This document shows, in pieces, positions 1 through 7,983 of a stretch of 49,177 nucleotides of DNA. This DNA comes from a virus, in the IMG/VR virus record IMGVR_UViG_3300048927_000336, positions 1 to 49,177 of that record. One strand, written 5' to 3'. Each line of letters opens with the position of its first letter. Position 1 is the first letter of the stretch. The notes beneath the pieces were generated by a model. It saw only the letters and a list, made by a program, of their open reading frames with translations. It searched no databases and was not told the DNA's origin. The translations under genes and the position numbers were made by a program.

Positions 1-864
1 GGCATCAAAGTTCACGCCTGGTTTAATCCCTATCGGGTATCGGTGAATACCAAACCCTCTACCGTCAGCGAACTGAACCGCACGCTGTCACTGCATCCGG
101 CCAGCGTTTTTGTGCTGCACCGCGACTGGATCCGCACCGCAGGGGATCGCTATGTGCTCGATCCGGGCATTCCTGAGGTGCGTGACTGGATCACCAGCAT
201 TGTGGCCGAGGTGGTGGCGCGTTATCCCATCGACGGTGTGCAGTTCGATGACTACTTCTATGCCGAATCGGCAGGTTCACTGCTCAACGATAATCAGACC
301 TTCAGTCGCTACGGACAGGGTTTTGCCGGTAAAGCGGACTGGCGACGTCACAATACTCAGCAGCTGATTGAGCAGGTGTCACGGACTATCAAACAGCTGA
401 AGCCAGAGGTTGAATTTGGTGTCAGTCCGGCGGGCGTCTGGCGCAATCTGTCGCACGATCCTGCTGGTTCCGATACCCGGGGCGCCGCGGCGTACGACGA
501 AGCCTTTGCGGATACCCGTCGCTGGGTGCAACAGGGCCTGCTGGATTATATCGCGCCCCAGCTTTACTGGCCTTTTTCCCGTCAGGCTGCCCGTTATGAC
601 GTGCTGGCAAACTGGTGGGCAGAGGTGGTGAAACCGACAAAAACCCGTCTCTACATCGGTCTTGCGCTCTACAAAGTCGGCGAGCCATCAAAAATTGAAC
701 CTGACTGGACGCTTCAGGGTGGCGTGCCTGAACTGAAAAAGCAGCTCGACCTGAATGAATCTAACCCCAATATTGATGGCACCATTCTGTTCAGAGAGAA
801 CTATCTGAATCAGCCGCAGACTCAGCAGGCGGTGAGCTATCTTAAAAGCCGCTGGGGAGGCTGA
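1..864 (+). CDS. digH: DigH/YddW-like glycosyl hydrolase, 3' part only
   Basis: The reading frame is open from the first base and ends at TGA 862-864, giving the last 287 residues of a protein that starts outside the window. E. coli DigH (YddW), about 440 residues, is a lipoprotein glycosidase of the GHL10 family that cuts denuded peptidoglycan glycan strands at the division site. Visible signatures are GIKVHAWFNPYR at the left edge, YPIDGVQFDDYFY with the paired acidic residues of the TIM-barrel active site, FGVSPAGVW and YIAPQLYWPF. The gene is intact at its 3' end, so the prophage inserted downstream of it without breaking it. Family assignment is firm; the exact orthology is inferred. Confidence 0.85.
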   Translation, partial: GIKVHAWFNPYRVSVNTKPSTVSELNRTLSLHPASVFVLHRDWIRTAGDRYVLDPGIPEVRDWITSIVAEVVARYPIDGVQFDDYFYAESAGSLLNDNQTFSRYGQGFAGKADWRRHNTQQLIEQVSRTIKQLKPEVEFGVSPAGVWRNLSHDPAGSDTRGAAAYDEAFADTRRWVQQGLLDYIAPQLYWPFSRQAARYDVLANWWAEVVKPTKTRLYIGLALYKVGEPSKIEPDWTLQGGVPELKKQLDLNESNPNIDGTILFRENYLNQPQTQQAVSYLKSRWGG

Positions 865-1081
865 AATGCCCCGGCAGCATGACCAGTGCGGTTAAGTTTT
901 TCCCTGTGACTTACTGCTATTCTTGCGCTATATAACAGGCTCTTTTCCATATGATTTCTTTCGATTCCCAGCTATTCCGGTTTTTCCCGCGATAGCTGGT
1001 GAATCGCCAAAAAAAACCAGTAACATTTGGGTATACTATTCCTCAATGTTCCTGTGGTTTCCCTTCACTTCCCCTTTTATC

Positions 1082-1104
1082 GTGTACATACTGGTGTACA
1101 TAAT
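1082..1104. other. Putative attL
   Basis: The sequence reads GTGTACATA-CTG-GTGTACATAAT. The copy at 48043-48065 differs only in the three central bases (GAC). Each copy is itself a direct repeat of GTGTACATA with 12-bp spacing, and each half contains the palindrome TGTACA. It lies 20 bp upstream of the integrase start codon, the usual place for an attachment site. The three mismatching central bases are unusual for a crossover core and leave the exact exchange point open. Confidence 0.75.
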
Positions 1105-1124
1105 TCCCAATCTCCTACGAATCT

Positions 1125-2363
1125 ATGGCGCTCTCAGATGCTGCCCTGCGTTCAATGCTGGGCAAGGAAAATGAAAAAGTTCAGGTAAAAACGGATCGTG
1201 ACGGACTATCTGCCCGGATATCCTGCAAAGGTCGAATCACCTTTCAGTACCGTTACCGCTGGAATGGGCAGGGTGAACGTGTTGATATCGGCACCTATCC
1301 CGCTACCAGCTTAAAAGAGGCTCGCGACGAGGCAGTAAGAATGCGTGGCGAGCTCGAGCAAAACCGCAATCCTCGTTTACTAAAGCGCATGGCACGCAAT
1401 GAGGCATATTCTGCGCTGACCGTTGAAGACGTGATCAGGGCATGGCTCGAAAGATATGGCGTCGAAAACAAGAGTGATTATCAGCAGGTATTGCGGTCAT
1501 TTGAACTGCATCTTTTTCCACAATTAGGCAGTGTTCCCCATGAGAATGCGCCAATCAGTATGTGGTTAAACGTTCTGGAACCACTGGCACGAAGAGTGCC
1601 ATTTATCACCGTCCGACTTTTGAGCAACGCAAAGCAGGCTCATAACTGGGCTTTGCGCCGACAGCTAATCAAAACCACTCCTTTAAGCGATCTGCGAATT
1701 GCTGATTTAGGGATCACACTGACCCAATGTGATCGTGTTTTATCAAGCGACGAAATCGTGACCATTTTCCGTGCGATGGAAGCCAGCAGGCTGGCGCCAA
1801 AATTTAAATTGCTGGTTCAGTTGTGCTTGCTGTTTGGTTGTCGTGGCGGTGAACTATCGTACGCAGAAAAAGCACATTTTGATTTTGAAAAAAAGCTCTG
1901 GTTAATTCCACCAACGCATCATAAAACTGGTAAACGCACGCGAAAGCCGCTGGTTAGACCAATCATTCCAGAGGCAGAGGAAATGCTGAAGAAATTATTT
2001 GATCACTCTTCCCATAGCCAATATGCAATTGCAAAAAATCTACGTGACATTCCCCAAGGGCGCGCGACTCTTTCTGATATTCCAGAATTAATCATTAACG
2101 CTTCGCGGCGGCACTTGGGCATTAAAATGGAACCTTGGACGCTACACGATCTGCGCCGAACGGCGCGCACCAATTTTTCCGAACTGACGGAGCCACATAT
2201 TGCGGAAATAATGCTGGGGCACAAATTGCCGGGGGTATGGCAGGTTTACGACAGGCATGGTTATATCGAGGAACAGCGGCGCGCCTACTCGCTGTGGTGG
2301 GCGCGCGTCACGGCGTGGGTTTATGGTGAGGGTAAAGTGTCTGTGCTGGCGCTATCTTCGTGA
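1125..2363 (+). CDS. int: Tyrosine-recombinase integrase
   Basis: This 412-residue protein is a P4/DUF4102-type phage integrase that would insert and excise the element at the flanking att sites. The N-terminal 100 residues carry the DUF4102-like fold (YRYRWNGQGERVDIGTYP, then SLKEAR). The catalytic domain follows, with R240 (GCRGGE), K267 (HHKTGK), H341 and R344 (HDLRR), H366 (GHKL) and the likely nucleophile Y375 (YDRHGY). All key residues are present. Its start codon is 20 bp from attL, so the int promoter must overlap or lie beyond the att site. The 3' end overlaps the convergent excisionase-like gene by 43 bp. No strong ribosome binding site precedes the ATG. Confidence 0.95.
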   Translation: MALSDAALRSMLGKENEKVQVKTDRDGLSARISCKGRITFQYRYRWNGQGERVDIGTYPATSLKEARDEAVRMRGELEQNRNPRLLKRMARNEAYSALTVEDVIRAWLERYGVENKSDYQQVLRSFELHLFPQLGSVPHENAPISMWLNVLEPLARRVPFITVRLLSNAKQAHNWALRRQLIKTTPLSDLRIADLGITLTQCDRVLSSDEIVTIFRAMEASRLAPKFKLLVQLCLLFGCRGGELSYAEKAHFDFEKKLWLIPPTHHKTGKRTRKPLVRPIIPEAEEMLKKLFDHSSHSQYAIAKNLRDIPQGRATLSDIPELIINASRRHLGIKMEPWTLHDLRRTARTNFSELTEPHIAEIMLGHKLPGVWQVYDRHGYIEEQRRAYSLWWARVTAWVYGEGKVSVLALSS

Positions 2364-2578
2364 TAGCGCATGATGTCGCACGTTCGAAACGTCAGACGGC
2401 TGCGACGAACCGGAACCGGAAACGCCGGGTTGTGAGGGCGCTGTGTGCGCCCATTCACTGATACCCACTTGCGTATAGTTTGCGGTGCTACGCGCAATAA
2501 TAGGGCCGCTTCGTCCAGACTGAGATAGGGCATTTGTAATAGTGCTGCTACATCAATTTTTTGATCATGGATTGTCAT
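2321..2578 (-). CDS. Excisionase-like helix-turn-helix protein
   Basis: The 85-residue product contains LSLDEAALLLRVAPQTIRKW (about residues 19-38), a helix-turn-helix of the MerR/excisionase superfamily, followed by a basic stretch (VPVRRSRLTFR) that would form the wing. Its place next to int, on the opposite strand and overlapping its 3' end, fits a recombination directionality factor. A start at 2578 has AAAGG 11 bases upstream; an alternative ATG at 2599 would add seven residues. It is the last gene of the leftward early operon. Function as Xis is inferred from fold and position. Confidence 0.65.
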   Translation of the reverse strand: MTIHDQKIDVAALLQMPYLSLDEAALLLRVAPQTIRKWVSVNGRTQRPHNPAFPVPVRRSRLTFRTCDIMRYHEDSASTDTLPSP

Positions 2579-2615
2579 TGCCGTTTTAACCTTTCTCATT
2601 GCTTCTCGCTCTAAT

Positions 2616-2822
2616 CTATTTCCAACCTGAACCGATGCCATTGCGTCTAGGCTGGTGGCCAACGTGAAGTTTTCCGCAATGCGGGCAACGGTAAACGCCC
2701 ATTTGCCCGCGGTGGCCATGCCTCTGGTGTAATTTTCGTATTGCTATAAAGGCGCCCGCCGCTGTTGCGTGGCGGGCTTTTCCTTCGCATTGTTTGCGCC
2801 GAAGATGGCGCTTACTGGCCAT
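2616..2822 (-). CDS. Small zinc-ribbon phage protein
   Basis: This 68-residue basic protein begins MASKRHLRRKQCEGKARH and has a single zinc-knuckle-like motif YRCPHCGKLHVGHQ at about residues 44-57, with C-x2-C and two histidines as possible metal ligands. It starts three bases after the stop of the gene at 2826-3041, so the two are translationally linked in the leftward early operon. Small proteins with this CPHCGK-LH signature are common in the recombination regions of enterobacterial prophages, but I know of no assigned function. Confidence 0.7.
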   Translation of the reverse strand: MASKRHLRRKQCEGKARHATAAGAFIAIRKLHQRHGHRGQMGVYRCPHCGKLHVGHQPRRNGIGSGWK

Positions 2823-2825
2823 CCG

Positions 2826-3041
2826 CTAATTCCAATTTAAAATTTCTTCATGGACGCGATATTCAGCATCGTTGTAGTCATCAATAGGATCGCTACTATC
2901 GAGCGCGTCCAGCGCGGTGTATTTGGCCTGTTCGCGACAAAATGCTTTCCATGCCCTTTTACTACGAAAATGCGTGTGCCAGTTATGCTGTTTTGAAACA
3001 TTCCGCCAGGCTTTATTGGCCATCTGCATCTGAGTTTTCAT
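2826..3041 (-). CDS. Hypothetical 71-residue early protein
   Basis: I chose the ATG at 3041 because AAAGGA lies seven bases upstream; an upstream ATG at 3071 lacks a comparable site. The product has a basic N-terminal half (MKTQMQMANKAWRNVSKQHN, then FRSKRAWKAFCREQAKY) and an acidic C-terminal half (DSSDPIDDYNDAEYRVHEE). I see no transmembrane segment or known motif. Its 5' end overlaps the end of the ANR-like gene by 29 bp, consistent with one tightly packed operon. Confidence 0.6.
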   Translation of the reverse strand: MKTQMQMANKAWRNVSKQHNWHTHFRSKRAWKAFCREQAKYTALDALDSSDPIDDYNDAEYRVHEEILNWN

Positions 3042-3258
3042 TTTCAGTCCTTTGACGCTCAAGGCGTACATTGTGCATTAAACAAAAATCCTGACGGTTG
3101 GCGCTCCATTCCTGATTGACTGGATTGCGCGATGCCCGGCTGGCCTTTGCCCAAACTTTTGCCGCGCGGCTGTAATCGCCATTACGCTCTATTTCTGCCG
3201 CCTCGCGGGCGGTCTTGTAATACAGTGGGCTATCGTGGTATCTCATGTAATAAATCAT
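3013..3258 (-). CDS. ANR-family-like regulator
   Basis: The 81-residue product contains AAEIERNGDYSRAAKVWAKA, then NQEW and ANRQDFC. This matches the pattern of the ANR (AraC negative regulator) family, in which A-x2-E-R-x-G-x-Y-x2-A-A-x2-W is followed by N-x2-W-x3-R-x2-F-C. ANR proteins of enteric pathogens bind AraC-type activators and damp their activity, and many are prophage-borne. The start codon overlaps the recT stop (ATGA), with GGAG eight bases upstream. Whether it controls a host AraC protein or a phage gene cannot be told. Confidence 0.65.
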   Translation of the reverse strand: MIYYMRYHDSPLYYKTAREAAEIERNGDYSRAAKVWAKASRASRNPVNQEWSANRQDFCLMHNVRLERQRTENENSDADGQ

Positions 3259-4385
3259 GCGACATACTCCGCGCGCATATCATCCAGCGCAGTGGCGAAA
3301 CGGTTATATTCCTGCGGATCCAGATGGCGCTGCGCCGCCGCTACAGCTGTTTCCAGTGCCTGGAATTTTTGCTGTGCATGGGTTAAATCGGGTGACAGTT
3401 CATCAAATTGTTTCTCAATTTTCGTCATTGCGCTGGCGCGGTGATACCGTTTAACAGCTTTGCCTTTCAGCTCAGTAAAAGCCGTGATGCCCAGCGTTGC
3501 CTTGTGTTCCTCGATTTTGGCGCGCAGCGCGGTGGCACTCTCTACAGTAGTTATCTGCTCGATTTCATCGCGCAGCTGCTGCACTAATTCAGGCTCAGCG
3601 GGTGCAGTGTCCTGCACAGTGCTGGTGGTTTCTGGTGCTGGTGTTGCAGGTGCTGGCGCCGGTGCTGCAGGTGCTGCAGGTACGGTAACGCTATCCGCCA
3701 AGGCGGAAATCTCGACGCGCGGCGCCGGCGGCGTTATGTCACGCTCGATCCGTTCTTCCAGTTCGTCATCGGAATAGACGCCTAAAATCACATCCGGGCA
3801 ATACAGGCGTGACCAGCGTTTTACGGCCAGATACGCCAGCTGCTGGCGTGGATCACTGGCCCATAGCGTGGAGTTGCGCACCTGCGCCTGCGACAAATAG
3901 AGCTCGAGCACGCGCGGATCTTTTTCACCCTTAAGCGTCGCATAAACTTTCACGCCAACGCCGTTTTCATCTGCCAGCGTCCAGGCGGGGGCAATATATT
4001 TGTTCCCCTTGCTTGAGGTCTTTTCCTGGAATTTGCCGATCACGTTTTCCCACGGCCCAAACCAGTCGTAATGGATCCGGTCTTTCGTTGGCGCCATGGT
4101 GGTGATAACCGCGTTAACTAGCTGCGCCTCATAGCCCAGCGTTCCACTGACGATGTGCGTTTTCTGCGCCACGGCAAACGGATCCATGCCCCAGCGCGCT
4201 GCCTGCATTACGGTGGCCATACATGCATCTGGTTTGCCACGGTAGTGAGCCGGTACCATTTCGCCGCTGTTGGCCATGACGTTGGCCAGATTCTGCAGGC
4301 GGTTATACAAATCGCCATTAGTCAGGATCGAGACGTTATCGATCGTGCGTGGCGCGGGTGCGTTAATGGTGGTGATTTCGCTCAT
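3255..4385 (-). CDS. recT: RecT single-strand annealing protein
   Basis: The 376-residue product matches the RecT family, which coats single-stranded DNA left by RecE and anneals it to homologous strands. The conserved core spans about residues 35-210 and includes CMATVMQAARWGMDPFAVAQ, GYEAQLVNAVI, and a C-terminal SDPRQQLAYLAVKRWSR block. A proline/alanine-rich linker near residues 235-265 (repeated AAPAP/ATPAPE) separates the core from a helical tail, an extension absent from the 269-residue Rac RecT. ATG 4385 overlaps the recE stop as ATGA and has GGAG nine bases upstream, so recE and recT are translationally coupled. Confidence 0.93.
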   Translation of the reverse strand: MSEITTINAPAPRTIDNVSILTNGDLYNRLQNLANVMANSGEMVPAHYRGKPDACMATVMQAARWGMDPFAVAQKTHIVSGTLGYEAQLVNAVITTMAPTKDRIHYDWFGPWENVIGKFQEKTSSKGNKYIAPAWTLADENGVGVKVYATLKGEKDPRVLELYLSQAQVRNSTLWASDPRQQLAYLAVKRWSRLYCPDVILGVYSDDELEERIERDITPPAPRVEISALADSVTVPAAPAAPAPAPATPAPETTSTVQDTAPAEPELVQQLRDEIEQITTVESATALRAKIEEHKATLGITAFTELKGKAVKRYHRASAMTKIEKQFDELSPDLTHAQQKFQALETAVAAAQRHLDPQEYNRFATALDDMRAEYVA

Positions 4386-6721
4386 TGTGCTGTCTCCATT
4401 TTTTGCAGCCATTCCAGCCGGCGCTGGTCGGAATCATTCAAATCATCGACATAATCAGCCGTAATCGGCGCTGGCCAGATCCCGGTGTTTTGCGCGGTGT
4501 CGATTTCGCGTAGCGTTTTTTTGTATTCCAGGCGGCCCAGCTGCAGCAGGTCGGGCGATGCCTCGACAATGGCCACCCAGGCGTAATCCTCGTCGGAGTT
4601 GATGAAAACCCAGAAAAATTGGTCCAGCCCGGCGACGTCGCAATACATGGCGGCGCTCAGATGGTAATCGCGGCTGATGATTTCGCGGTGCAGCCGCGCT
4701 TTAACCTGGTCCTGTTTAACGCCCCACATTGAAATGGTTTTCAGATCCAGGCCGATACGGGCAGCGCCGGTGTTGATTTCCGCATCCGGACGCACGCGCA
4801 GTTCTAACCCGGTGTCGTCGTCAAAACCAAAATACGAAACCTCGCTTTCCCGGTTCGGGTGCTGCAGCAGCGGCCCGATCGTGGGATGTGCCAGAAGGGC
4901 GGATCGCAGCGCTTTGGCGTGCTGCATCTGTTTCTGCGTAACCAGCGTGCGGCCGTCATCCGAGTTTTTCCAGGTCGCGTAAATCTCGTCGGCAAACCAG
5001 ACGCCCGGGCGGATTTTTTTTAGTGTGGCGGTAAGCTCGTCTTTCGTTCCGGACGTGTTCACAGGCTGCGGCCGGCTGCGCTCAGTGGCCACCAGTTCCG
5101 GATCGATGGTTTCCAGTGTGGCCAGCAGTTCGTCGCGGCTGCCGGTTGTTTTGTGCAGTGGCGGCAGCGTGGCGTTGTACTGTTTGATCGCCGCCTTCAT
5201 GGCCGCAGCAGTGTGTTTCTGCTCTGCCGGGATAGACTGAAACTCTGCCGGCAGCATGCCGTACAACATGCCGGTTTCTGTCACATCGGCGCCCAGCGGG
5301 AACGGCTGGCGCAGTGTGCCGTTGTGAGCCTCGATGCGCTGTTTGATGTCGTCTGTGCTTAATCCGGGCTGCAGCGATTCGTTGTAAGCCTCGATCGCCT
5401 TTTTCATGCTGGCCGCAGTGGTAAACACGCCCGGCGGTAAAATCGGCTCGATGTTAAATTCATCGGCCAGTTTTTCCGGCTGCAGCGTCATGGTATGCAC
5501 CAGCTGGCCAGACGACAGCGCGCTGGTATTTTCCTTAACGATCGTCTTGGCAACGTGGCGGCCGTAGTAGTAGAGCAGGCTTACACGGGCATCTTTAACC
5601 ATCGTGCTGCTGATGCCGTTCGCGCCGTGGTAAACACCGTTGGGCAAATCGGCATAGCGGCCGGGTTCGAAATAGGCGGGGTATTTCGGCGCCGGCGCTG
5701 GTGGTTCGGCGTCAGTGTTACTTGGTACGGTTTCCGGCGTTTCTGGTTCGGCTGGGGCGGTTTCCGTTACAGATTGGGCTGATTGCGGTACTGGCTCAGC
5801 AAATCGTGAGTTAGCGAACAGCGCGGAAACGTCATAGACTCCGTTACCCATAGAGCGGATCAGCTGCTCTGTCGTGGCCGCTACTTCTGGTTTTTCGTCA
5901 TCATTTGCGGCGGTATTTTCTGCCAGTGTTTGCGCTGGCTCAGCTGCTGCAGTAACTGGCGCCGCAGTTGCAGCGCGTGGATCTTCGCTTTGTAAAACCT
6001 GTCCCGTCGCATCTGGTTTTCCTTTCCCGATTTTCTTGATCCATTTCTCGATAACATCCTGGCGCATGGTCATGTGGCCATCTGCACGCGCTGCGCTGTC
6101 ATTGTGGGCAGCAAGCCATTCCTGGATAAAATGCAGCAGCGGTGCGAATGCCGGCGCTTTACCGTCAGCTGGCCAGACAGATTTAGCCGCGGCAACGAGC
6201 TCGAACATTGTGGAGGGGTAGACAAATTCCAGCTGACGCACAGAGCTGTTACGGCATGCCAGCAGCAGGTTTTGCGCATACGTTGCTTCGTCGTCACACT
6301 GCAGCGTAACGATCGCCTTGTGTTGTTCCGGCGTCAGTGTTTCGAACCGCTCAAACAGCCATGCGCCTAAAACGCGCTGCGTCAGCGTCTCGCCGGAATT
6401 TTTATCCGGTGCTGCAGCTGGTTGGATCTGCGCCGGCGCGGTGGTCTGGTTAGGGTTTTTGGTCCAGGTCAGGCCATCTGCTGCCAGCACATAGCGATCG
6501 CACCAAGTATCGTCAAAAACGCCATCGGCCGGCAGGTCATTAACGATCGGCAGGTTGGTGCGCAACGGTTTAAAATAGTGCCTATGGTCGTGGCCAGCGT
6601 TGGCCATCAGTTCGGTTAAACGCGCCTGGGCGGTTTTATCGTCTGCTGCATCAAACTGCACGAACAGAGGTTTTACCCCGAATTTTTGTTTAACCTTCAG
6701 TAAAAACGCGTAACTGCTCAT
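4382..6721 (-). CDS. recE: RecE exonuclease VIII
   Basis: The 779-residue protein is a RecE-type 5'-3' double-strand exonuclease, somewhat shorter than the 866-residue Rac prophage protein. The catalytic YqaJ/PD-(D/E)XK region is at the C terminus: RVRPDAE with D646, then GLDLKT with D659 and K661, correspond to the metal-binding and catalytic residues of RecE. The N terminus (SYAFLLKVKQKFGVKPLFV) matches the poorly understood RecE head. An internal duplication is visible: SMKKAIEAYNESLQP versus AMKAAIKQYNATLPP, and SRDELLATLETIDPE versus TKDELTATLKKIRPG, probably two small helical modules. It works with RecT in recombination of phage DNA. Confidence 0.92.
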   Translation of the reverse strand: MSSYAFLLKVKQKFGVKPLFVQFDAADDKTAQARLTELMANAGHDHRHYFKPLRTNLPIVNDLPADGVFDDTWCDRYVLAADGLTWTKNPNQTTAPAQIQPAAAPDKNSGETLTQRVLGAWLFERFETLTPEQHKAIVTLQCDDEATYAQNLLLACRNSSVRQLEFVYPSTMFELVAAAKSVWPADGKAPAFAPLLHFIQEWLAAHNDSAARADGHMTMRQDVIEKWIKKIGKGKPDATGQVLQSEDPRAATAAPVTAAAEPAQTLAENTAANDDEKPEVAATTEQLIRSMGNGVYDVSALFANSRFAEPVPQSAQSVTETAPAEPETPETVPSNTDAEPPAPAPKYPAYFEPGRYADLPNGVYHGANGISSTMVKDARVSLLYYYGRHVAKTIVKENTSALSSGQLVHTMTLQPEKLADEFNIEPILPPGVFTTAASMKKAIEAYNESLQPGLSTDDIKQRIEAHNGTLRQPFPLGADVTETGMLYGMLPAEFQSIPAEQKHTAAAMKAAIKQYNATLPPLHKTTGSRDELLATLETIDPELVATERSRPQPVNTSGTKDELTATLKKIRPGVWFADEIYATWKNSDDGRTLVTQKQMQHAKALRSALLAHPTIGPLLQHPNRESEVSYFGFDDDTGLELRVRPDAEINTGAARIGLDLKTISMWGVKQDQVKARLHREIISRDYHLSAAMYCDVAGLDQFFWVFINSDEDYAWVAIVEASPDLLQLGRLEYKKTLREIDTAQNTGIWPAPITADYVDDLNDSDQRRLEWLQKMETAQ

Positions 6722-6882
6722 TCCTCACCGCCTAACGATTTAAAAATCTGGTTTGCAAATTCCAGCCCGCCGTTTCTCTCGTCAAAATCACTGCTGAAAT
6801 CGACAAATGCTGCCCATTCTGTTTCGAGGAAAAAACGCAACACGCGCGCCTCGTTTTCAATTAATTTGATTTCGTCTGGCAT
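6718..6882 (-). CDS. Hypothetical 54-residue acidic protein upstream of recE
   Basis: A short gene begins at ATG 6882, preceded by GGGGGA five bases upstream, and ends at TGA overlapping the recE start codon (ATGA). The product starts MPDEIKLIENEARVLRFFLE and is strongly acidic, ending SLGGEE. No motif is recognised. The ribosome binding site and the perfect coupling to recE make it very likely to be translated. Acidic small proteins here could modulate RecE, but that is speculation. Confidence 0.7.
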   Translation of the reverse strand: MPDEIKLIENEARVLRFFLETEWAAFVDFSSDFDERNGGLEFANQIFKSLGGEE

Positions 6883-6894
6883 ATATCCCCCAAT

Positions 6895-6919
6895 GCAAAA
6901 AGGCCGCCGAAGCGGCCTG
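6895..6919 (-). terminator. Intrinsic terminator in the leftward operon
   Basis: On the minus strand the stem AGGCCGC / GCGGCCT closes on a TTCG tetraloop and is followed directly by a T run. It lies between the 116-residue gene and the 54-residue/recE operon. Expression of recE and recT would therefore need antitermination or partial read-through, as in lambda left operons. Confidence 0.8.
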
Positions 6920-6923
6920 TCAA

Positions 6924-7274
6924 TTAACGACGGTTTAATCTGGCTGTGATAAGAGCGGCCAGCAATGCAACCGCCGGATCAGCTGGTCTGTTATCAACAG
7001 TGCGTAATTCTTTTTCTACTACGGCAACATCATCATGCGAAATATCGCAATATTGGGCGAATAACGCAGAGGTGGCACAAATATCACAATGTTCTTCAGG
7101 CAGTTCGCCAAAGGCGGTGAACGGTGTAGAGGTTTTTTTACCGGCTTTAACATTTGTAGCCGTGTAGCCAATTAATTTTTTCCCAACATAAATGGCCGTT
7201 ATAGCGTGTTCAGGGCAATCAATGACAACAACTGGATTAATATTTACCAACAGGTTTAATTTTGAATTTTTCAT
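6924..7274 (-). CDS. Hypothetical 116-residue early protein
   Basis: The protein begins MKNSKLNLLVNINPVVVIDC and contains several cysteines (EEHCDICATSALFAQYCDI), which could bind a metal though the spacing C-x2-C-x9-C matches no family I recognise. The start is supported by AAGGA six bases upstream. It is followed directly by the terminator at 6895-6919. It sits in the accessory part of the leftward early operon, where recombination-helper and host-takeover genes are typical; its function is unknown. Confidence 0.65.
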   Translation of the reverse strand: MKNSKLNLLVNINPVVVIDCPEHAITAIYVGKKLIGYTATNVKAGKKTSTPFTAFGELPEEHCDICATSALFAQYCDISHDDVAVVEKELRTVDNRPADPAVALLAALITARLNRR

Positions 7275-7345
7275 AACACGTCCTTAATTTTGAGTGTGTA
7301 AATCCCTGCCGAAAATCGGCATAGTAAATTTTGTTGCTGATGTTT

Positions 7346-7480
7346 TTAGTGCTTCTTTGCGCGGCCGCCGATTGCATAGAAATACAATCGCAGCGCCTCA
7401 TTCCACATCGCCCGATCGCCCAGGAATCTGGCTATCACGGCTTTACTGCGTGCGGCGATAAACGCCTGCTGTCGTGTCAT
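7346..7480 (-). CDS. Hypothetical 44-residue basic protein
   Basis: ATG 7480 is preceded by AAGGGG five bases upstream and overlaps the stop of the membrane peptide gene (ATGA). The product begins MTRQQAFIAARSKAVIARFL and ends GGRAKKH, with a high positive charge and an aromatic stretch RLYFYAIGG. Translational coupling to the upstream small gene supports it as real. No family is recognised. Confidence 0.55.
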   Translation of the reverse strand: MTRQQAFIAARSKAVIARFLGDRAMWNEALRLYFYAIGGRAKKH

Positions 7481-7587
7481 GCTTGCCCCTTATCGCGGCC
7501 TGCAGCCCATGTAAGGCCAACAGCCAGCAGAGTTAGAGCGACACCGATTACACAGCCAATTAGGCCGGCCAGACCGTAATAGATCAT
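7477..7587 (-). CDS. Small single-span membrane peptide, 36 residues
   Basis: The start at 7587 has the near-consensus site GGGAGGA seven bases upstream. The peptide starts MIYYGLAGLIGCVIGVALTL, almost all of it one hydrophobic segment, and ends with the charged tail AAGRDKGQA, typical of a short inner-membrane peptide. An in-frame ATG at 7617 would add ten residues but lacks a ribosome site. It occupies the region where Qin prophage carries its inhibitory dicB operon genes. A role in inhibiting host growth or division is possible but not shown. Confidence 0.6.
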   Translation of the reverse strand: MIYYGLAGLIGCVIGVALTLLAVGLTWAAGRDKGQA

Positions 7588-7705
7588 GGGTTTTCCTCCC
7601 TGGATTAGTGAGTTCATGAAAGGCAGCGCCTTTAATCAACACACTGGAGTGCCGGTTACGGTTCCGGCGACGCCAACGGCGCCCGCATTGCCCCTGGTGT
7701 TGGGC

Positions 7706-7861
7706 TTAATCAGTGCTGTTACGTGCATACCAGCCGCGGGCGCCGGCTTCTGTTTTGAACGTCTTGCTGCGTGTAAACGTCATGGCCAACCATGTGCCAT
7801 TACCTGCAGGGAAAACGCCGCTTTTGAGGCTTTCGTTATTGCCCAGATCGATAGATTCCAT
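7706..7861 (-). CDS. DUF1391 family protein, YdfA homologue
   Basis: The 51-residue product starts MESIDLGNNESLKSGVFPAG and continues with WLAMTFTRSKTFKTEAGARG, matching in length and sequence the DUF1391 family represented by YdfA of the E. coli Qin prophage (IDLGNNESL, FTAMTYTKSKTFKTE). The ATG at 7861 has GGAG seven bases upstream. As in Qin, the gene follows the DicA-type repressor gene on the same strand, so the arrangement of this immunity region is conserved. The family has no known function. It is the first gene of the leftward early operon after the operators. Confidence 0.8.
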   Translation of the reverse strand: MESIDLGNNESLKSGVFPAGNGTWLAMTFTRSKTFKTEAGARGWYARNSTD

Positions 7862-7947
7862 TTCATGTCTCCGGTTGATGCCCTTGTCGCCGGGCCGGCG
7901 GAACGTGTTTGATTGTCGCTGTGCAGCGATGTGTTGACGGGGATAAA

Positions 7948-7963
7948 CTTAACTAAAGGTAAG
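7948..7963. promoter_or_regulatory. Operator-like palindrome O1
   Basis: CTTAACTAAAGGTAAG is a 16-bp imperfect palindrome with outer arms CTTA/TAAG, the same length and outer bases as three other sites around the repressor gene. With O2, 36 bp away, it overlaps the best promoter-like sequence for the leftward operon on the minus strand (TTGCTT, 17 bp, TAGTTA). It is a probable binding site for the DicA-like or DicC-like protein. Confidence 0.6.
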
Positions 7964-7983
7964 TAAATGGGCAAGCAAAAAAT

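Noticed and set aside
865-1081. Possible small gene between digH and attL (frame from 923)
   Set aside because: The frame crosses attL and the int start, is hydrophobic by chance in T-rich DNA and lacks a ribosome site.
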